The notes beneath the pieces are model-generated. The model ran no database searches and was not told the origin of the DNA. It saw only the letters and a list, made by a program, of their open reading frames with translations. This document shows, piece after piece, positions 50,160 to 59,967 of a DNA stretch of 64,000 bases. Position 1 is the stretch's first letter; every line of letters begins with the position of its first letter. A program made the translations under genes and the position numbers. The DNA comes from Rikenellaceae bacterium (GTDB lineage Bacteria; Bacteroidota; Bacteroidia; Bacteroidales; Rikenellaceae): NCBI GenBank assembly GCA_020859685.1, contig JAJBVT010000066.1, forward strand, positions 1 to 64,000, in the 5' to 3' direction.

Positions 50160-50621
50160 ATGAAAACCCACGATTTAAAACTTGGCGCGGTTCTGTTTTT
50201 ATCGGTTTACACTTTCCTGTCATGCAAATCGGACGAGAAGGTTGAGACATGGACGGCTACCGGAACAATTATCGGCAGCTACTCCAACGGCTTCGGTTCT
50301 CTACTTCTTCATGTCGACGAGGATTACCCGATAGGTAAAATACTCGAATGTGACCGGGCGGGTAACCCAGATTCACACGGAGTCAACGGTACCGGACTGA
50401 CTATGCCCGAAGCCGGTACTTATAATAACATGATTCAGGTGCAGGCCCATATGGATAAGACTTTTTATGAGATAGCGGACAAAAATCTGTACTTCACTTA
50501 CAGGGAATATAATGAAGAGAAAGACCGTGAGTTGTTTACAATCGATTCAGGAGTTGCCTTTTGGCTTTATGCAAATCCCGATGTTCCGAAATATGTTATA
50601 ACATCTTATAAAATTCTGTAA
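50160..50621 (+). CDS. Hypothetical lipoprotein
   Basis: This 153-residue lipoprotein has a type II signal peptide (VYTFLSC, Cys22). The mature part is beta-rich with LEC, YYIEN-free turns and segments such as GSYSNGFGSLLLHVDEDYPI and IADKNLYFTYREYNEEKDRE. I do not recognise it. A TAACTTTA element (one mismatch) is at 50147-50154. It is divergent from the trp leader region and lies 61 bases before the next unknown secreted protein. Confidence 0.6.
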   Translation: MKTHDLKLGAVLFLSVYTFLSCKSDEKVETWTATGTIIGSYSNGFGSLLLHVDEDYPIGKILECDRAGNPDSHGVNGTGLTMPEAGTYNNMIQVQAHMDKTFYEIADKNLYFTYREYNEEKDRELFTIDSGVAFWLYANPDVPKYVITSYKIL

Positions 50622-50682
50622 GCTATACCCGGACGGTATTTTAACCCGGAAATCCTTACTTTGTGCCGTATAACGACAAACT

Positions 50683-52158
50683 ATGAAATTTACGGTTTTA
50701 CTCATATTCGCAATTTCACTGTGTCCTTCAACCGACGCGCAGGGGGACGGGGAACCGCAATTCCCCGAGCCGGGGACGTATATAGAGAACGTCGTGAACG
50801 GCTGGCATGTCCGCTTCGAGTCCATTCCCGTGGACCTCTGGTATGAAGAGATTCGGGCATATACCGACACTACGGAAAGAACATACCTCACCAGCACCGA
50901 AATATTCCGGACGGAGGGCCGCCGGACGGTGTCCGACCCGGAGGAAATTAACCGTCTTCTTCCCGGCGGGGCACATGTGGTAATGTCACGCAGTGTGTAT
51001 TCCGAGACGGAAACTCTCGACCGGTTCGTTACGGCGGGCGGGATGAATGTAGTGCCGGATATCGACGCCCTTTTTATGCCCGTATATTTCCCGGACGATG
51101 GCATTATGGGGTTCCATAGCTATTTCGACACCGATAAGAAAGAAATAATGATGCCGGTAGATATAGTAACGGGGGAGGACGCTTTCTTTGACCGGGATAT
51201 CATGCCTCTGGGCGGCAGTCTGCGGGTAGTGCGAAAATATTATCAATACCGATGGTATGAGAATGTTTTCGTCCAGTATCTCGACGAGAGTACCGGAGTA
51301 TACCGGGATATCGGCCCGGTACAGGACCTGGCGCTTTACGGGGAGCGTCAATATCTCGGTTTGACCACCTTTTACAGTACGGGAAGCGACATTCTCTATA
51401 CGACCGGAGAATACGAGGGATATTACAGGGTGACACTGGAACCGGCTTCGGGTCCCCAGCCAGACAAACCGGCCATCTCGATAAAACGACCGGTCTTCCC
51501 TCCACCCTACGAAACGGAGGTACGTGACCCTTTGGAGATAGATTACGGGATGACCGACCGTATACTGGACGTGCAAGGATACCGGGTCCGTTACCGGCGA
51601 ATCCCCCGGGTAGATTTCGAACGTCTGCGCGAGTATTACGGCCCGCATCAGGTATGGACCGGTTGGGGTATCACCGGACTGGATTCCATAAGGGCCTACC
51701 TTCCCGAGTATGATATTCGTTCCTACGGCTATAAAGACCTGATTTACGATATCCGCCGAGGAAATGAAATGCGTATTTTCCTACCCGGTGACTGCTATCC
51801 CGGCTATACCTATTATCCGGACGAGGAGATGTTGACCTTCATGGGTCCGGCCGATACGGAAGAAGGAATAAATATCCGCACCGGTAAGCGTGAAGGCCAT
51901 ATCCCTACCTCTACATACTATTCACCCGGAAAGGATTACCGCATTGCCGGAGTTTATAACTCGCAGGACTCCTACAATTACCGGTTCGAGCGGCGTAACG
52001 AGTCCGGCGACGGATATATACATATGTTCTATCTCTGGAACATAATCTTCGATGAAGGCATAAGTTTTTTCTGGATAGGAAACACCTGCTATTTCATCGA
52101 CCCTTACGGCGACGGGTACGGGATGTCCTACTGCTCGGTAACGCTGCCGCCGCCATAA
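50683..52158 (+). CDS. Secreted protein with internal duplication
   Basis: I do not recognise this 491-residue protein. It has a signal peptide (cut near TDAQ). It contains two related halves: residues ~33-165 and ~305-405 share a helix-turn pattern (GWHVRFESIPVDLWYEEIRAY versus GYRVRYRRIPRVDFERLREYY) and a beta-strand block (VYFPDDGIMGFHSYF versus IFLPGDCYPGYTYYP). A TTACTTTG element (one mismatch) lies at 50656-50663. It is probably a periplasmic or surface protein of two tandem domains. Confidence 0.6.
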   Translation: MKFTVLLIFAISLCPSTDAQGDGEPQFPEPGTYIENVVNGWHVRFESIPVDLWYEEIRAYTDTTERTYLTSTEIFRTEGRRTVSDPEEINRLLPGGAHVVMSRSVYSETETLDRFVTAGGMNVVPDIDALFMPVYFPDDGIMGFHSYFDTDKKEIMMPVDIVTGEDAFFDRDIMPLGGSLRVVRKYYQYRWYENVFVQYLDESTGVYRDIGPVQDLALYGERQYLGLTTFYSTGSDILYTTGEYEGYYRVTLEPASGPQPDKPAISIKRPVFPPPYETEVRDPLEIDYGMTDRILDVQGYRVRYRRIPRVDFERLREYYGPHQVWTGWGITGLDSIRAYLPEYDIRSYGYKDLIYDIRRGNEMRIFLPGDCYPGYTYYPDEEMLTFMGPADTEEGINIRTGKREGHIPTSTYYSPGKDYRIAGVYNSQDSYNYRFERRNESGDGYIHMFYLWNIIFDEGISFFWIGNTCYFIDPYGDGYGMSYCSVTLPPP

Positions 52159-52324
52159 CATTGAATTGGGGCTTCCGGGAGCGGAGGGATACATTCGGGG
52201 TAAATCGCGATAATAAGCGCTTTTTTGAGCACTCGGAAACGGGAAATGCTGCGCAAAACGGGCCGTACTTTTTTAAACATACGTTAATAATGCCGCGGGA
52301 AGGTGAAAATCCGGGCTATGTTCT

Positions 52325-52332
52325 TATTTTTG
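52325..52332 (+). promoter_or_regulatory. -7 element TATTTTTG for the first GT39 gene
   Basis: This is an exact TAnnTTTG match 45 bases before the ATG. I see nothing else in 52159-52377. Confidence 0.45.
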
Positions 52333-52377
52333 TATGTTTTTCCAGCCCGCAGCGGCTTTTACATCTAAATAACCCCG

Positions 52378-53946
52378 ATGCGACCAAGACACCTTGCCTA
52401 CCTTCTCCTGCTTCTCCCCGTCTTTATTTTGCGGGACTATACTCCGTCCAATGAACTCAAGTATCTGAGCATAGTCGACGACGCATTGCGGAATAACTCG
52501 TGGTTCGCATTCTATAACCACGGCGAAGCATACGCCGATAAACCTCCGCTGTTCTTCTGGCTGATGATGTGTGCGCGGCTGCTCACCGGAAAGCATCTGT
52601 TATGGCTGTACGGGCTGTTCTCGCTGCTGCCTGCTGTCGGAATAATGGCCGTTATGGACCGCTGGTTCGACCGGGAAAAAACCGGGCACGACCCGCTGGT
52701 CTCCAACCTGATGCTGGGCACCAGCGTGATGTTCCTCGGAGCGGCGGCCGTGGTCAGGATGGATATGCTGATGTGCCTGTTTATCGTGCTCTCGCTCCAC
52801 ACATTCTTTAAACTCTATAATGGGTCCTCACGGCCGTGCGACCGGTGGCTATTGCCGCTGTGGATCTTTCTCGCCGTGTTCTCCAAAGGCCCCGTGGGCT
52901 TTTTCGTACCGGTGCTGACCATCGTAGCGTTCCTCTCGGTAAAACGAGAAATACGCTCCGTCGGCCGCTACCTCGGCTGGCAGCAGTGGACCGTTATACT
53001 GGGACTGAGTGCCGTATGGTTCCTGTTTGTCTATACCGACGGAGGGAGGGAGTACCTCGACAACCTCTTGGTCAGACAGACCGTGGGCCGGGGCGTGGAC
53101 TCATTCCACCACAAGGAACCGGTGTGGTACTACCTCGCCAACCTGCCGTGGATGCTCGCCCCGTGGACCGTGCTCTACATCGCAGCGTTCTGGTTCGGGC
53201 TGAAACGCAGGCTGTTGAAAGGAGACCTGCAAACGCTCTGTCTCTGCGCGATACTGGTAACCTTCGGGATGCTGACCGCGTTCAGCTCGAAGCTGCAAAT
53301 ATATTTGCTGCCGGTCTTCCCTTTCGTTGCCTATCTCGCCTCGGCATACATCTACCGATTGCAGGGCAACATCTGGGTCCGCATCGGGGCGGCCCTGCCC
53401 GCTGTGTTATTGGTATTGGCCTTTCCCGTATCGCTTTTCGCGGACCGTTACGTAACATACGAATTCGACAATTACCTGCCGTTTTATATTGCTTTTTTCA
53501 TACTGTCGGCAGGAGCCGTTTTTTCGCTTTGGCTGATAATCCGTAAGGCCACAGCCCGCGGGATAGCCGTGCTCGGGTTCTCCATCCTCCTGACCCTCGC
53601 CGTCGCCTCCTTCGGACTGCCGCAGATCAATCCGTACATCGGCTACGAACGATTGGCAGCGGAGGCGCGGCAAACCGCCGAACGGGAAAATATCTCGGAG
53701 TTCGCCTTTTTCCGCTACTACAAACTCCGGAATATGGATGTCTACCTGGGAAACGACCTTTGGAGGATAGATTCCCCGGCGGAACTCGACTCCCTGAACC
53801 GTCTCCCCGGACGTGTACTGATGTTCATGCAGGACGTGCAGTTCAGGCGGCGGCCCGAACTTGTAGAAATATTGAAAGATACTCCACCGGCCGGAACGGT
53901 CGGAGGGTACAGCTGGTATATTCTGGGTACACGGGTACAGTATTGA
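52378..53946 (+). CDS. GT39/ArnT-like membrane glycosyltransferase (1)
   Basis: This 522-residue protein has about 12 membrane helices. The first periplasmic loop has the signature NELKYLSIVDD, then YADKPPLFFWLMM, as in ArnT/PMT enzymes that transfer a sugar from a polyprenyl phosphate donor on the outer face of the inner membrane. The C-terminal ~90 residues form a soluble domain. A second, different member follows at 54134, and a GT2 and LABNT protein come next, so a shared lipid or glycan modification is likely. Confidence 0.85.
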   Translation: MRPRHLAYLLLLLPVFILRDYTPSNELKYLSIVDDALRNNSWFAFYNHGEAYADKPPLFFWLMMCARLLTGKHLLWLYGLFSLLPAVGIMAVMDRWFDREKTGHDPLVSNLMLGTSVMFLGAAAVVRMDMLMCLFIVLSLHTFFKLYNGSSRPCDRWLLPLWIFLAVFSKGPVGFFVPVLTIVAFLSVKREIRSVGRYLGWQQWTVILGLSAVWFLFVYTDGGREYLDNLLVRQTVGRGVDSFHHKEPVWYYLANLPWMLAPWTVLYIAAFWFGLKRRLLKGDLQTLCLCAILVTFGMLTAFSSKLQIYLLPVFPFVAYLASAYIYRLQGNIWVRIGAALPAVLLVLAFPVSLFADRYVTYEFDNYLPFYIAFFILSAGAVFSLWLIIRKATARGIAVLGFSILLTLAVASFGLPQINPYIGYERLAAEARQTAERENISEFAFFRYYKLRNMDVYLGNDLWRIDSPAELDSLNRLPGRVLMFMQDVQFRRRPELVEILKDTPPAGTVGGYSWYILGTRVQY

Positions 53947-54133
53947 TAGAAATTTTTACCGCATACTTTATTTTAAAATTGCCGGACCCGCCACGACCGG
54001 CCCCCCGGACGAGGCGGAATCCTTAAAAACCCGGTATTATACGGATAAGAAAATTGCGAAAGGGGGACAAGACCGCGGAAAATAACTATCTTGAAAAGGA
54101 TTACCGGAAGACCTTATTTACAACACAATCGAT

Positions 54134-55798
54134 ATGAGAGACAACAGTTCACTGCCCGGCATATTCCTGATATTACTGGTGTCGTTCTTCGCCTTCTTCG
54201 TGAACAACCGTATCGTTCCGGCAGACCTGATGGAGTCGCGCAACCTGGCTACCGCGCAGGAGATGGTTCGCACGGGGAATTATCTGGTTCCCACAATGAA
54301 CGGCGAACTGCGTCTGGAAAAGCCTCCCCTCCCCACATGGATAGCCGCAGGTATCGAGCATATCGTGCCGGGAAACCTCTCCGCCCAGCGGTGCGGTTCC
54401 GCGTTCGCGGCCACGATGATGGCGCTCTTCCTCTACCTGCTTGTGGCCCGGCTTACGGCCAGCCGCAATATCGCGGTAACGGCAGCGCTTATTTTCGCGA
54501 CATGTTTCAATCCGGTGATGATGGGCCGGACGGTATCCTGGGATATTTATTGTCACAGTTTTATGATGGGGGCAATTTATTTCCTCGTGAGAGGCTTCTC
54601 GTCACGATGCCGCGGAACGGGATGGATGTTACTGTCGGGGATTTTCATGGGGCTGTCGTTCCTCAGCAAAGGGCCGGTATCGTTCTTTGCCCTGCTGCTC
54701 CCTTTCCTGATAGCCTACGCTATGGTGCTCCGCCCCGATATTAAGGGAAAAGGGTTACCGGTGCTCATACTCCTGATTACGGCCCTTATCAGTTCGCTGT
54801 GGTGGCACGGCTATCTGTTTCTGGCCCATCCCGGGACAATGGCCGAAGTGGCGGGAAAAGAGTCTTCCGCTTGGATATCATATAACGTACGTCCGTTCTG
54901 GTATTACTGGCAGTTTCCGGCCGAAGCGGGTATCTGGGCCCTGTTTTGGGTGACGTCGATAGTCTGTTTTTTCACCAGACGCAAACCCGGTCGCCAGCGG
55001 AGAATATACGCGTTCTCCATCATCTGGCTTTTGATGTCGCTGCTGCTCCTTTCGCTGATACCCGAGAAAAAAACGCGGTATCTTTTGCCGGTCCTTGTTC
55101 CCGGAGCGATAAATATTGCCCTGTATTTGTGGAATATTGCCCGTAATCCACAAGGCCGTGCAAACCGGTTCCTATTCCGGGCTAACGCCTGGGTGATAGC
55201 GCTTATCCTCGCAGCCCTGCCGGTAGTTATCTATATGCAATTTGTCCGCAGCGGGATGATGCCCGTATTACTGTTTGCCGTAATTGCCGTGGTGTACTCC
55301 CTGCTCGCTGTTATTATAGTAACCGCGCTATACAGGCGCAGAGGGCGTATCGGAATAAAAACCGTATTTGCCTCCGTGGTGATATCGATGATGGCTCTCG
55401 AAGCGCTGTGCCTTCCGGCCGTGGGCAGTGTGTTTATCAACGAAGACCGACACAGTATACGCCTGCTTCGGGATAATCCGGTCGCCGAAGGGTTGCCTTT
55501 CTACCATGAGGCGGGCAAGCCGGTCAGAATGGAACTGGTCTACGAAGCGAACAGCCTTATCCGGCCGTTGGACCTTACAGACAGCACTTTTGTGGACCGG
55601 TTGCCTTTTGTACTTATCAGTGCCGAACCGGCATCCTCACTGCTGGAAGGAAGAGGCCTCCGGATAGTGCATATAGATACGTACGACAATAACTGGCGTA
55701 AGAAAAACCACAAACGCCATAACCCCGAACTTGTGCGGCACGCTGCCGTAGTGAGCCTCCCCGAAGAGGTGGATACGGCCGGCGAAGGAGAAGAATAA
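54134..55798 (+). CDS. GT39/ArnT-like membrane glycosyltransferase (2)
   Basis: This 554-residue protein has about 12 helices. The early loop has DLMESRNLATAQEMVRTGNY, then LRLEKPPLPTWIAA, the GT39 pattern, and a later GLSFLSKGPVSFF segment. It is clearly distinct from the first GT39-type protein (different loops and lengths). A hydrophilic Arg/His/Asn-rich C-terminal tail closes it. The donor and acceptor are not known; lipid A or a surface glycan is plausible. Confidence 0.85.
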   Translation: MRDNSSLPGIFLILLVSFFAFFVNNRIVPADLMESRNLATAQEMVRTGNYLVPTMNGELRLEKPPLPTWIAAGIEHIVPGNLSAQRCGSAFAATMMALFLYLLVARLTASRNIAVTAALIFATCFNPVMMGRTVSWDIYCHSFMMGAIYFLVRGFSSRCRGTGWMLLSGIFMGLSFLSKGPVSFFALLLPFLIAYAMVLRPDIKGKGLPVLILLITALISSLWWHGYLFLAHPGTMAEVAGKESSAWISYNVRPFWYYWQFPAEAGIWALFWVTSIVCFFTRRKPGRQRRIYAFSIIWLLMSLLLLSLIPEKKTRYLLPVLVPGAINIALYLWNIARNPQGRANRFLFRANAWVIALILAALPVVIYMQFVRSGMMPVLLFAVIAVVYSLLAVIIVTALYRRRGRIGIKTVFASVVISMMALEALCLPAVGSVFINEDRHSIRLLRDNPVAEGLPFYHEAGKPVRMELVYEANSLIRPLDLTDSTFVDRLPFVLISAEPASSLLEGRGLRIVHIDTYDNNWRKKNHKRHNPELVRHAAVVSLPEEVDTAGEGEE

Positions 55799-56031
55799 GC
55801 ACCCTCGAGACAAATTCCGGCAAAACACTGTAACGGAACTTTTTTACTCCCGAACTGCACACGGCTAAAATTTCAGGTCGTAGGGGAACTCCACCTGATT
55901 TGAATATGCGACCCGGGTTTTGTAGTAACCCGGACACGTGTAAAATCATAATATTTCGGGCTTTTTTACGGCACACCGGTTTACCGCTAAACATTTGCCG
56001 TTAAAAATTTAAATATTTGGCATGTCTTTTA

Positions 56032-56039
56032 TACTTTTG
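56032..56039 (+). promoter_or_regulatory. -7 element TACTTTTG for the GT2 gene
   Basis: This is an exact TAnnTTTG match 47 bases before the ATG. The gap 55799-56085 otherwise holds only a CCGGGTT/AACCCGG inverted repeat (55913-55933). Confidence 0.45.
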
Positions 56040-56085
56040 TCAGTTCGCACGGCAACAAAGCATACCGAACCGTATAACCATCTCC

Positions 56086-56817
56086 ATGAATAGTACCGCT
56101 CAATACGAATTTACGGTTATCGTCCCGGTTTACGACGAGAAGGACAATATAGAACGGCTCGAAAAAGAACTGGGTAAATTCCTGCGCGAGGCCCCGGTAA
56201 AGAGTTGCGTGCTGTTCGTCGACGACGGTTCGAAAGACGGAAGCGGAGATCTGTTACGCGGTGTGTGCGGCCGCAACCCCGATATGTTCTGCATCCGGCT
56301 TGGCCGGAACAGGGGCTTGAGCGCGGCAATGAAGGCCGGTATAGACCATACTTATTCGGAGTATCTGGGATATATAGACGCCGATCTACAGACCGACCCG
56401 GAGGATTTCGCCCTGCTGCTCGAACATGCCGCGGACTATCCGCTGGTAATGGGAATCCGGACCGGGCGTAAGGACAGCTTTGTAAAGAACGCTTCGTCCA
56501 AGATCGCAAACGGCTTCCGCCGGATGATGACCGGGGACGGTGTAACCGATACCGGCTGCCCGTTGAAAGTCATGCGTGCCTCGTACGCCAAACGCATCCC
56601 GTTCTTCACGGGTATGCACCGATTCCTTCCGGCGCTTATCCTACTTCAGGACGGTGGAAAGGTTAAAGAGATACCGGTGAGACACTACCCGCGCACAGCG
56701 GGGCAGTCGAAGTACCACCTCTGGAACCGCCTTGCCGGTCCGTTTAAGGACTGCTTCGCCTACCGGTGGATGAAGAAACGCTACATTAACTACACCGTCA
56801 GCGAGTCGGATCTATGA
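56086..56817 (+). CDS. GT2 glycosyltransferase (polyprenyl-phosphate sugar synthase-like)
   Basis: This 243-residue cytoplasmic GT2 enzyme has FTVIVPVYDEKDNIERL, FVDDGSKDGS (Asp pair), GLSAAMKAGIDH, YIDADLQTDPEDF (DxD-type metal site), and TDTGCPLKVMRAS. It is a DPM1/ArnC-like enzyme that would make a polyprenyl-phosphate sugar for the GT39 transferases. The start is MNSTAQYEF. It overlaps the LABNT gene by four bases, so the two are translationally coupled. Confidence 0.88.
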   Translation: MNSTAQYEFTVIVPVYDEKDNIERLEKELGKFLREAPVKSCVLFVDDGSKDGSGDLLRGVCGRNPDMFCIRLGRNRGLSAAMKAGIDHTYSEYLGYIDADLQTDPEDFALLLEHAADYPLVMGIRTGRKDSFVKNASSKIANGFRRMMTGDGVTDTGCPLKVMRASYAKRIPFFTGMHRFLPALILLQDGGKVKEIPVRHYPRTAGQSKYHLWNRLAGPFKDCFAYRWMKKRYINYTVSESDL

Positions 56818-57446
56818 GTTCCGGAATAGAGTATGCGGTGGGCGCCGTCGCGCAGTTACTATTCTCGGCGCGGGTGCTGGTACAGTGGATAGCCTCTGAG
56901 AAGGCACACCGCATAATTTCACCGGTAATTTTCTGGCAGCTAAGCATGATGGCCTCCTTCCTGCTTTGCATCTACGGCTGGCTGAGGTTCGACTTCGCCA
57001 TCGTGGCCGGGCAACTCGTACTGTATTACATCTATATCTGGAACCTTAACATAAAAGGAGTGTGGAAGACGATGCCAAGGTTTTTACGTATCGCATTCCT
57101 CTATATACCACTCGCCGCCGCACTTTGGTGCCTTATCGATTGGGACCATACCTTCGAGCATCTGTTCATGCAGGACGATATACCCGCGTGGCTTATCGTG
57201 TTCGGACTGGTCGGCCAGTCTATTTTCACCTTCCGGTTTATCTACCAATGGCTCTACTCGCGTTCCCGGGGTGAATCGCTTTTACCAGTAACGTTCTGGG
57301 TGATAAGCCTAACCGGGTCCGTACTTATAATCACCTACGCCGTAATCCGGGTTGACTATATCTATATCGTCGGACAGGGGGCGGGGCTGATAGCCTACAT
57401 CCGCAACATCATGATAGGCGTCCGGCAGCGAACCGGTATCAACTGA
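56814..57446 (+). CDS. Lipid-A-disaccharide synthase N-terminal (LABNT) domain protein
   Basis: This 210-residue membrane protein has six helices in two LABNT-type repeats: VAQLLFSARVLVQWIASEKA in the first, GLVGQSIFTFRFIYQWLYS in the second. Each has the conserved Arg-x3-QW pattern. The domain accompanies lipid A and polyprenyl-sugar modification genes and is thought to handle lipid-linked sugars. It ends before a terminator hairpin. Confidence 0.85.
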   Translation: MSSGIEYAVGAVAQLLFSARVLVQWIASEKAHRIISPVIFWQLSMMASFLLCIYGWLRFDFAIVAGQLVLYYIYIWNLNIKGVWKTMPRFLRIAFLYIPLAAALWCLIDWDHTFEHLFMQDDIPAWLIVFGLVGQSIFTFRFIYQWLYSRSRGESLLPVTFWVISLTGSVLIITYAVIRVDYIYIVGQGAGLIAYIRNIMIGVRQRTGIN

Positions 57447-57447
57447 A

Positions 57448-57473
57448 ACGGGCGGCTGTGAGTTGCCGCCCGT
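57448..57473. terminator. Hairpin between convergent genes
   Basis: ACGGGCGGC (57448-57456) pairs with GCCGCCCGT (57465-57473), no T run. It sits between the LABNT gene and the convergent secreted-protein gene. Confidence 0.55.
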
Positions 57474-57492
57474 ATCCCCGTTAACGAAATAT

Positions 57493-58248
57493 TCAATCCC
57501 TGCTGTCGAATTTCAGCATAATCTTCCCGCTCTCGGGATATATACTGAACGCCGGCGGGGTATCCTCCTGATTGAGTGCGACCGTTCCCTGCACTATATC
57601 CACGCTGTACTGGTTACGCCCCGAAATTGCGGATATCCGCTGCGGAATTATCACGGTGAACGGAAGGTCCTCGCTCTTTTCGCGGGCCGCTATCAGTGAC
57701 AGGAACCAGTTATCGGTCGGCTGGCCGGTCGATGGGTCGTATCCTTCTATGGTCATGGAATTTTCGTCCATATACATTCGGAAACTGCGATATCCGTACA
57801 GGTCGTCCCATTCGAGTGAGGCGGAACTGTTTCCCGCGTCGATTTTCGGGCCCTTGCATTTAACCGTATGGAGCCCCACACCGGGAATCGATTCCATAAA
57901 ATATATACCCGCCTGACGCTGGGGGGAACTCCACTGCTGGCCGTCCATCACGGCGTAACCCTCGGCACCCTGGTTATCGGCCGTACGTACGGCAGGCAAC
58001 GCCCTTCCTTGGAACATCCGCAGTTCGCTGAACCGCACTCCGGCATCCTGCCACGCCATATCGGCAAGGTAATAACGGCTGTCGAACCGGACGGCCGGAC
58101 GCAGTCCTGCCATCGTATCCACGCCGCACCTAACCGTCGCCGACCCGTCGCCCTGTTCGTTACCGCGGGCGGCCGAGGCCGGATTTCCCATACACAAGGC
58201 CAGCATCGCCGCAATTGCGGAAGTACCGGCCATTAACCTGCTTAACAT
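57493..58248 (-). CDS. Hypothetical secreted protein
   Basis: This 251-residue protein has a signal peptide (IAAMLALCMGNPASA). The rest is beta-rich (for example FRMYMDENSMTIEGYDPSTG, FTVIIPQRISAISG and KIMLKFDSRD). I do not recognise it. The start is MLSRLMAGTS; a longer start adds 13 residues before the signal peptide. A small gene, 58269-58469, ends 20 bases upstream on the same strand. Confidence 0.6.
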   Translation of the reverse strand: MLSRLMAGTSAIAAMLALCMGNPASAARGNEQGDGSATVRCGVDTMAGLRPAVRFDSRYYLADMAWQDAGVRFSELRMFQGRALPAVRTADNQGAEGYAVMDGQQWSSPQRQAGIYFMESIPGVGLHTVKCKGPKIDAGNSSASLEWDDLYGYRSFRMYMDENSMTIEGYDPSTGQPTDNWFLSLIAAREKSEDLPFTVIIPQRISAISGRNQYSVDIVQGTVALNQEDTPPAFSIYPESGKIMLKFDSRD

Positions 58249-58268
58249 AATCGCTTGTTTTATTATCG

Positions 58269-58469
58269 TTAGTAAAAATATTCCCATTCCTTTGTTTCTT
58301 TATTTCCCGGCACCGCTTCTCCCGGACCGTCACTGCGGCCGGTGGACGACACGGTAAAAACCGGCCGGTCCCAGCCGTCGGAAGGTATGTAAGGGGCCAC
58401 GGGACCGGTATGGGTCCTGCGGAATGAATATCCGGAAATAGCCGTGGAAGTGGTATCGAATTGTTTCAT
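58269..58469 (-). CDS. Small hypothetical protein
   Basis: This frame encodes 66 residues (start MKQFDTTSTAISGYS), mostly polar and aromatic with no membrane segment, ending KEWEYFY. An exact TAnnTTTG element (TAACTTTG, 58488-58495) lies 18 bases before its ATG, which is the main reason to accept it. It is probably cotranscribed with the secreted-protein gene downstream. A spurious open frame is still possible. Confidence 0.4.
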   Translation of the reverse strand: MKQFDTTSTAISGYSFRRTHTGPVAPYIPSDGWDRPVFTVSSTGRSDGPGEAVPGNKETKEWEYFY

Positions 58470-58487
58470 AGTATAGCTGGGATGCCG

Positions 58488-58495
58488 CAAAGTTA
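58488..58495 (-). promoter_or_regulatory. -7 element TAACTTTG for the 58.3-kb genes
   Basis: This is an exact TAnnTTTG match on the minus strand, 18 bases before the small-protein start. No -33 TTTG is visible. Confidence 0.5.
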
Positions 58496-58613
58496 TCCCT
58501 AAAATCCGGCCCTCTCCTACGGGATATGTCAGTTTATACCCGGGCCATACGGATTAAGCCGGTACGGTTGCGGGCCACCGCGTAGGCCTTGCAAAAAACA
58601 ATCCAAACGCAAA

Positions 58614-58642
58614 GAGGGCCGCCCCCGACGGGGACGGCCCTC
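58614..58642 (-). terminator. Terminator of the esterase gene
   Basis: GAGGGCCG (58614-58621) pairs with CGGCCCTC (58635-58642), with CCCC/GGGG continuing the stem. On the minus strand it is followed by TTTGCGTTTG. Confidence 0.7.
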
Positions 58643-58677
58643 CGGCCCGGACTACCCGGGTCGTATTTGGTGACGGA

Positions 58678-59967
58678 TTACCTTCCTATGGCCTTCAACA
58701 GGAATTCCCATGACTTGGCGTTCTGCTCGGGATACTGCCAGTGACCCAGCTCCTCGGCAACCACTATCTCCTTGGGCGCCGGTATCATATTCAGCGCGGC
58801 GCAAACCGATGTGGGCGGGCAGGTCATATCGTTGTAACCGAACACGTAGATACCCGGGGCCTTGACGCGCCTTGCGAAATTTACCACGTCGTAGTACGCG
58901 AGGGTCTCGAGCATGGCGGGCGAAGCGTTGTCGTTCTCGTCACGGAACATGTGGGGCCAGCCTCCGGCACGGTCGTAGTGGTGCCCCGCCATATCCGCCA
59001 GGGCCGGGTAATTGGCCGCAAGGGCGGTAATGCGGTCGTCGAGACCCGCCGTAACTATCGAAAGAGCACCTCCCTGGCTTCCGCCCCGCACTATTACGTT
59101 CTCCCCATCGAACTCGGGAAGTGAAGTCAGGTAGTCGATACCGCGGATACAACCGAGGTAAACCCTCTTGAAATAGTAGTTTTCTTTATCCTCGATTTTA
59201 ATACGCATATAGTTCGAGAGCGCACCGCGCGACAGATCGGCATATACATGGGTCGGCAGGTTCACCGGGATACCGTGGATACCCATTTGCAACACGATAA
59301 ATCCCTGTTCGGCGGTGTTCAGGTCGCCGTAATAGGGACGGATACCCGCGCCGGGAACCTGAAGCATCACGGGATATTTCCCTTCCGCCTTCGGTTTGGT
59401 TAGGATGCCGTACACCCGCGCGTTGTATGGAAGCTGGAGGCTTACCTGATAGACGTCGACCGTGGCGGTGCACTGGTCAGGCAGTAGCGTTACTATGGGA
59501 GCGACGGATACCTCGGCAAGCTGCGCTTTGGCCCTGTTCCAAAACTCATCGAAGTCGGCCGGGTCCTGCACGGTGGGCTGGATATCCTGAGAATCGACCC
59601 CTGCGGTGGCCATACCCTCATACTCCACACCGTCGTAGGTCGTCCATACGCGGCAACGAAGAAAACCGGGTTTATCCAGCGTACCTCCGTCGATAGTACC
59701 TGTGCCGTTGCGCAGGGTAAGCGTTCCGGAACTACGGGCGGGCAGCATGTCCTCCGATATTTCGTACCGTATATCCACATTCTCTAACGGACTGTTGTTC
59801 TTTATTACCGATACGTCGAATTTGATTTTCTCCCCCTGCGCATAGTGCCAGTCGGGGTTTTCGGCCGCGACCTGAACGCGGATATACCTCTGCGGCGGTT
59901 GGGAATGGAGGCTTACTGCGACGGCCAGCATCAGGAGCATGGCCATAAATGTTCTGAAGGTTTTCAT
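58678..59967 (-). CDS. Secreted acetyl xylan esterase-like protein (CE7/AXE1)
   Basis: This 429-residue protein has a signal peptide (ending SLHSQ), an N-terminal ~120-residue beta-rich domain, and a CE7 alpha/beta-hydrolase fold: nucleophile Ser in [10 protein letters not shown], Asp in [12 protein letters not shown] and His in [13 protein letters not shown]7 esterases remove acetyl groups from xylan-type glycans and other small acetylated sugars. The N-terminal domain could bind glycan. It is monocistronic and divergent from gadB. Confidence 0.88.
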   Translation of the reverse strand: MKTFRTFMAMLLMLAVAVSLHSQPPQRYIRVQVAAENPDWHYAQGEKIKFDVSVIKNNSPLENVDIRYEISEDMLPARSSGTLTLRNGTGTIDGGTLDKPGFLRCRVWTTYDGVEYEGMATAGVDSQDIQPTVQDPADFDEFWNRAKAQLAEVSVAPIVTLLPDQCTATVDVYQVSLQLPYNARVYGILTKPKAEGKYPVMLQVPGAGIRPYYGDLNTAEQGFIVLQMGIHGIPVNLPTHVYADLSRGALSNYMRIKIEDKENYYFKRVYLGCIRGIDYLTSLPEFDGENVIVRGGSQGGALSIVTAGLDDRITALAANYPALADMAGHHYDRAGGWPHMFRDENDNASPAMLETLAYYDVVNFARRVKAPGIYVFGYNDMTCPPTSVCAALNMIPAPKEIVVAEELGHWQYPEQNAKSWEFLLKAIGR

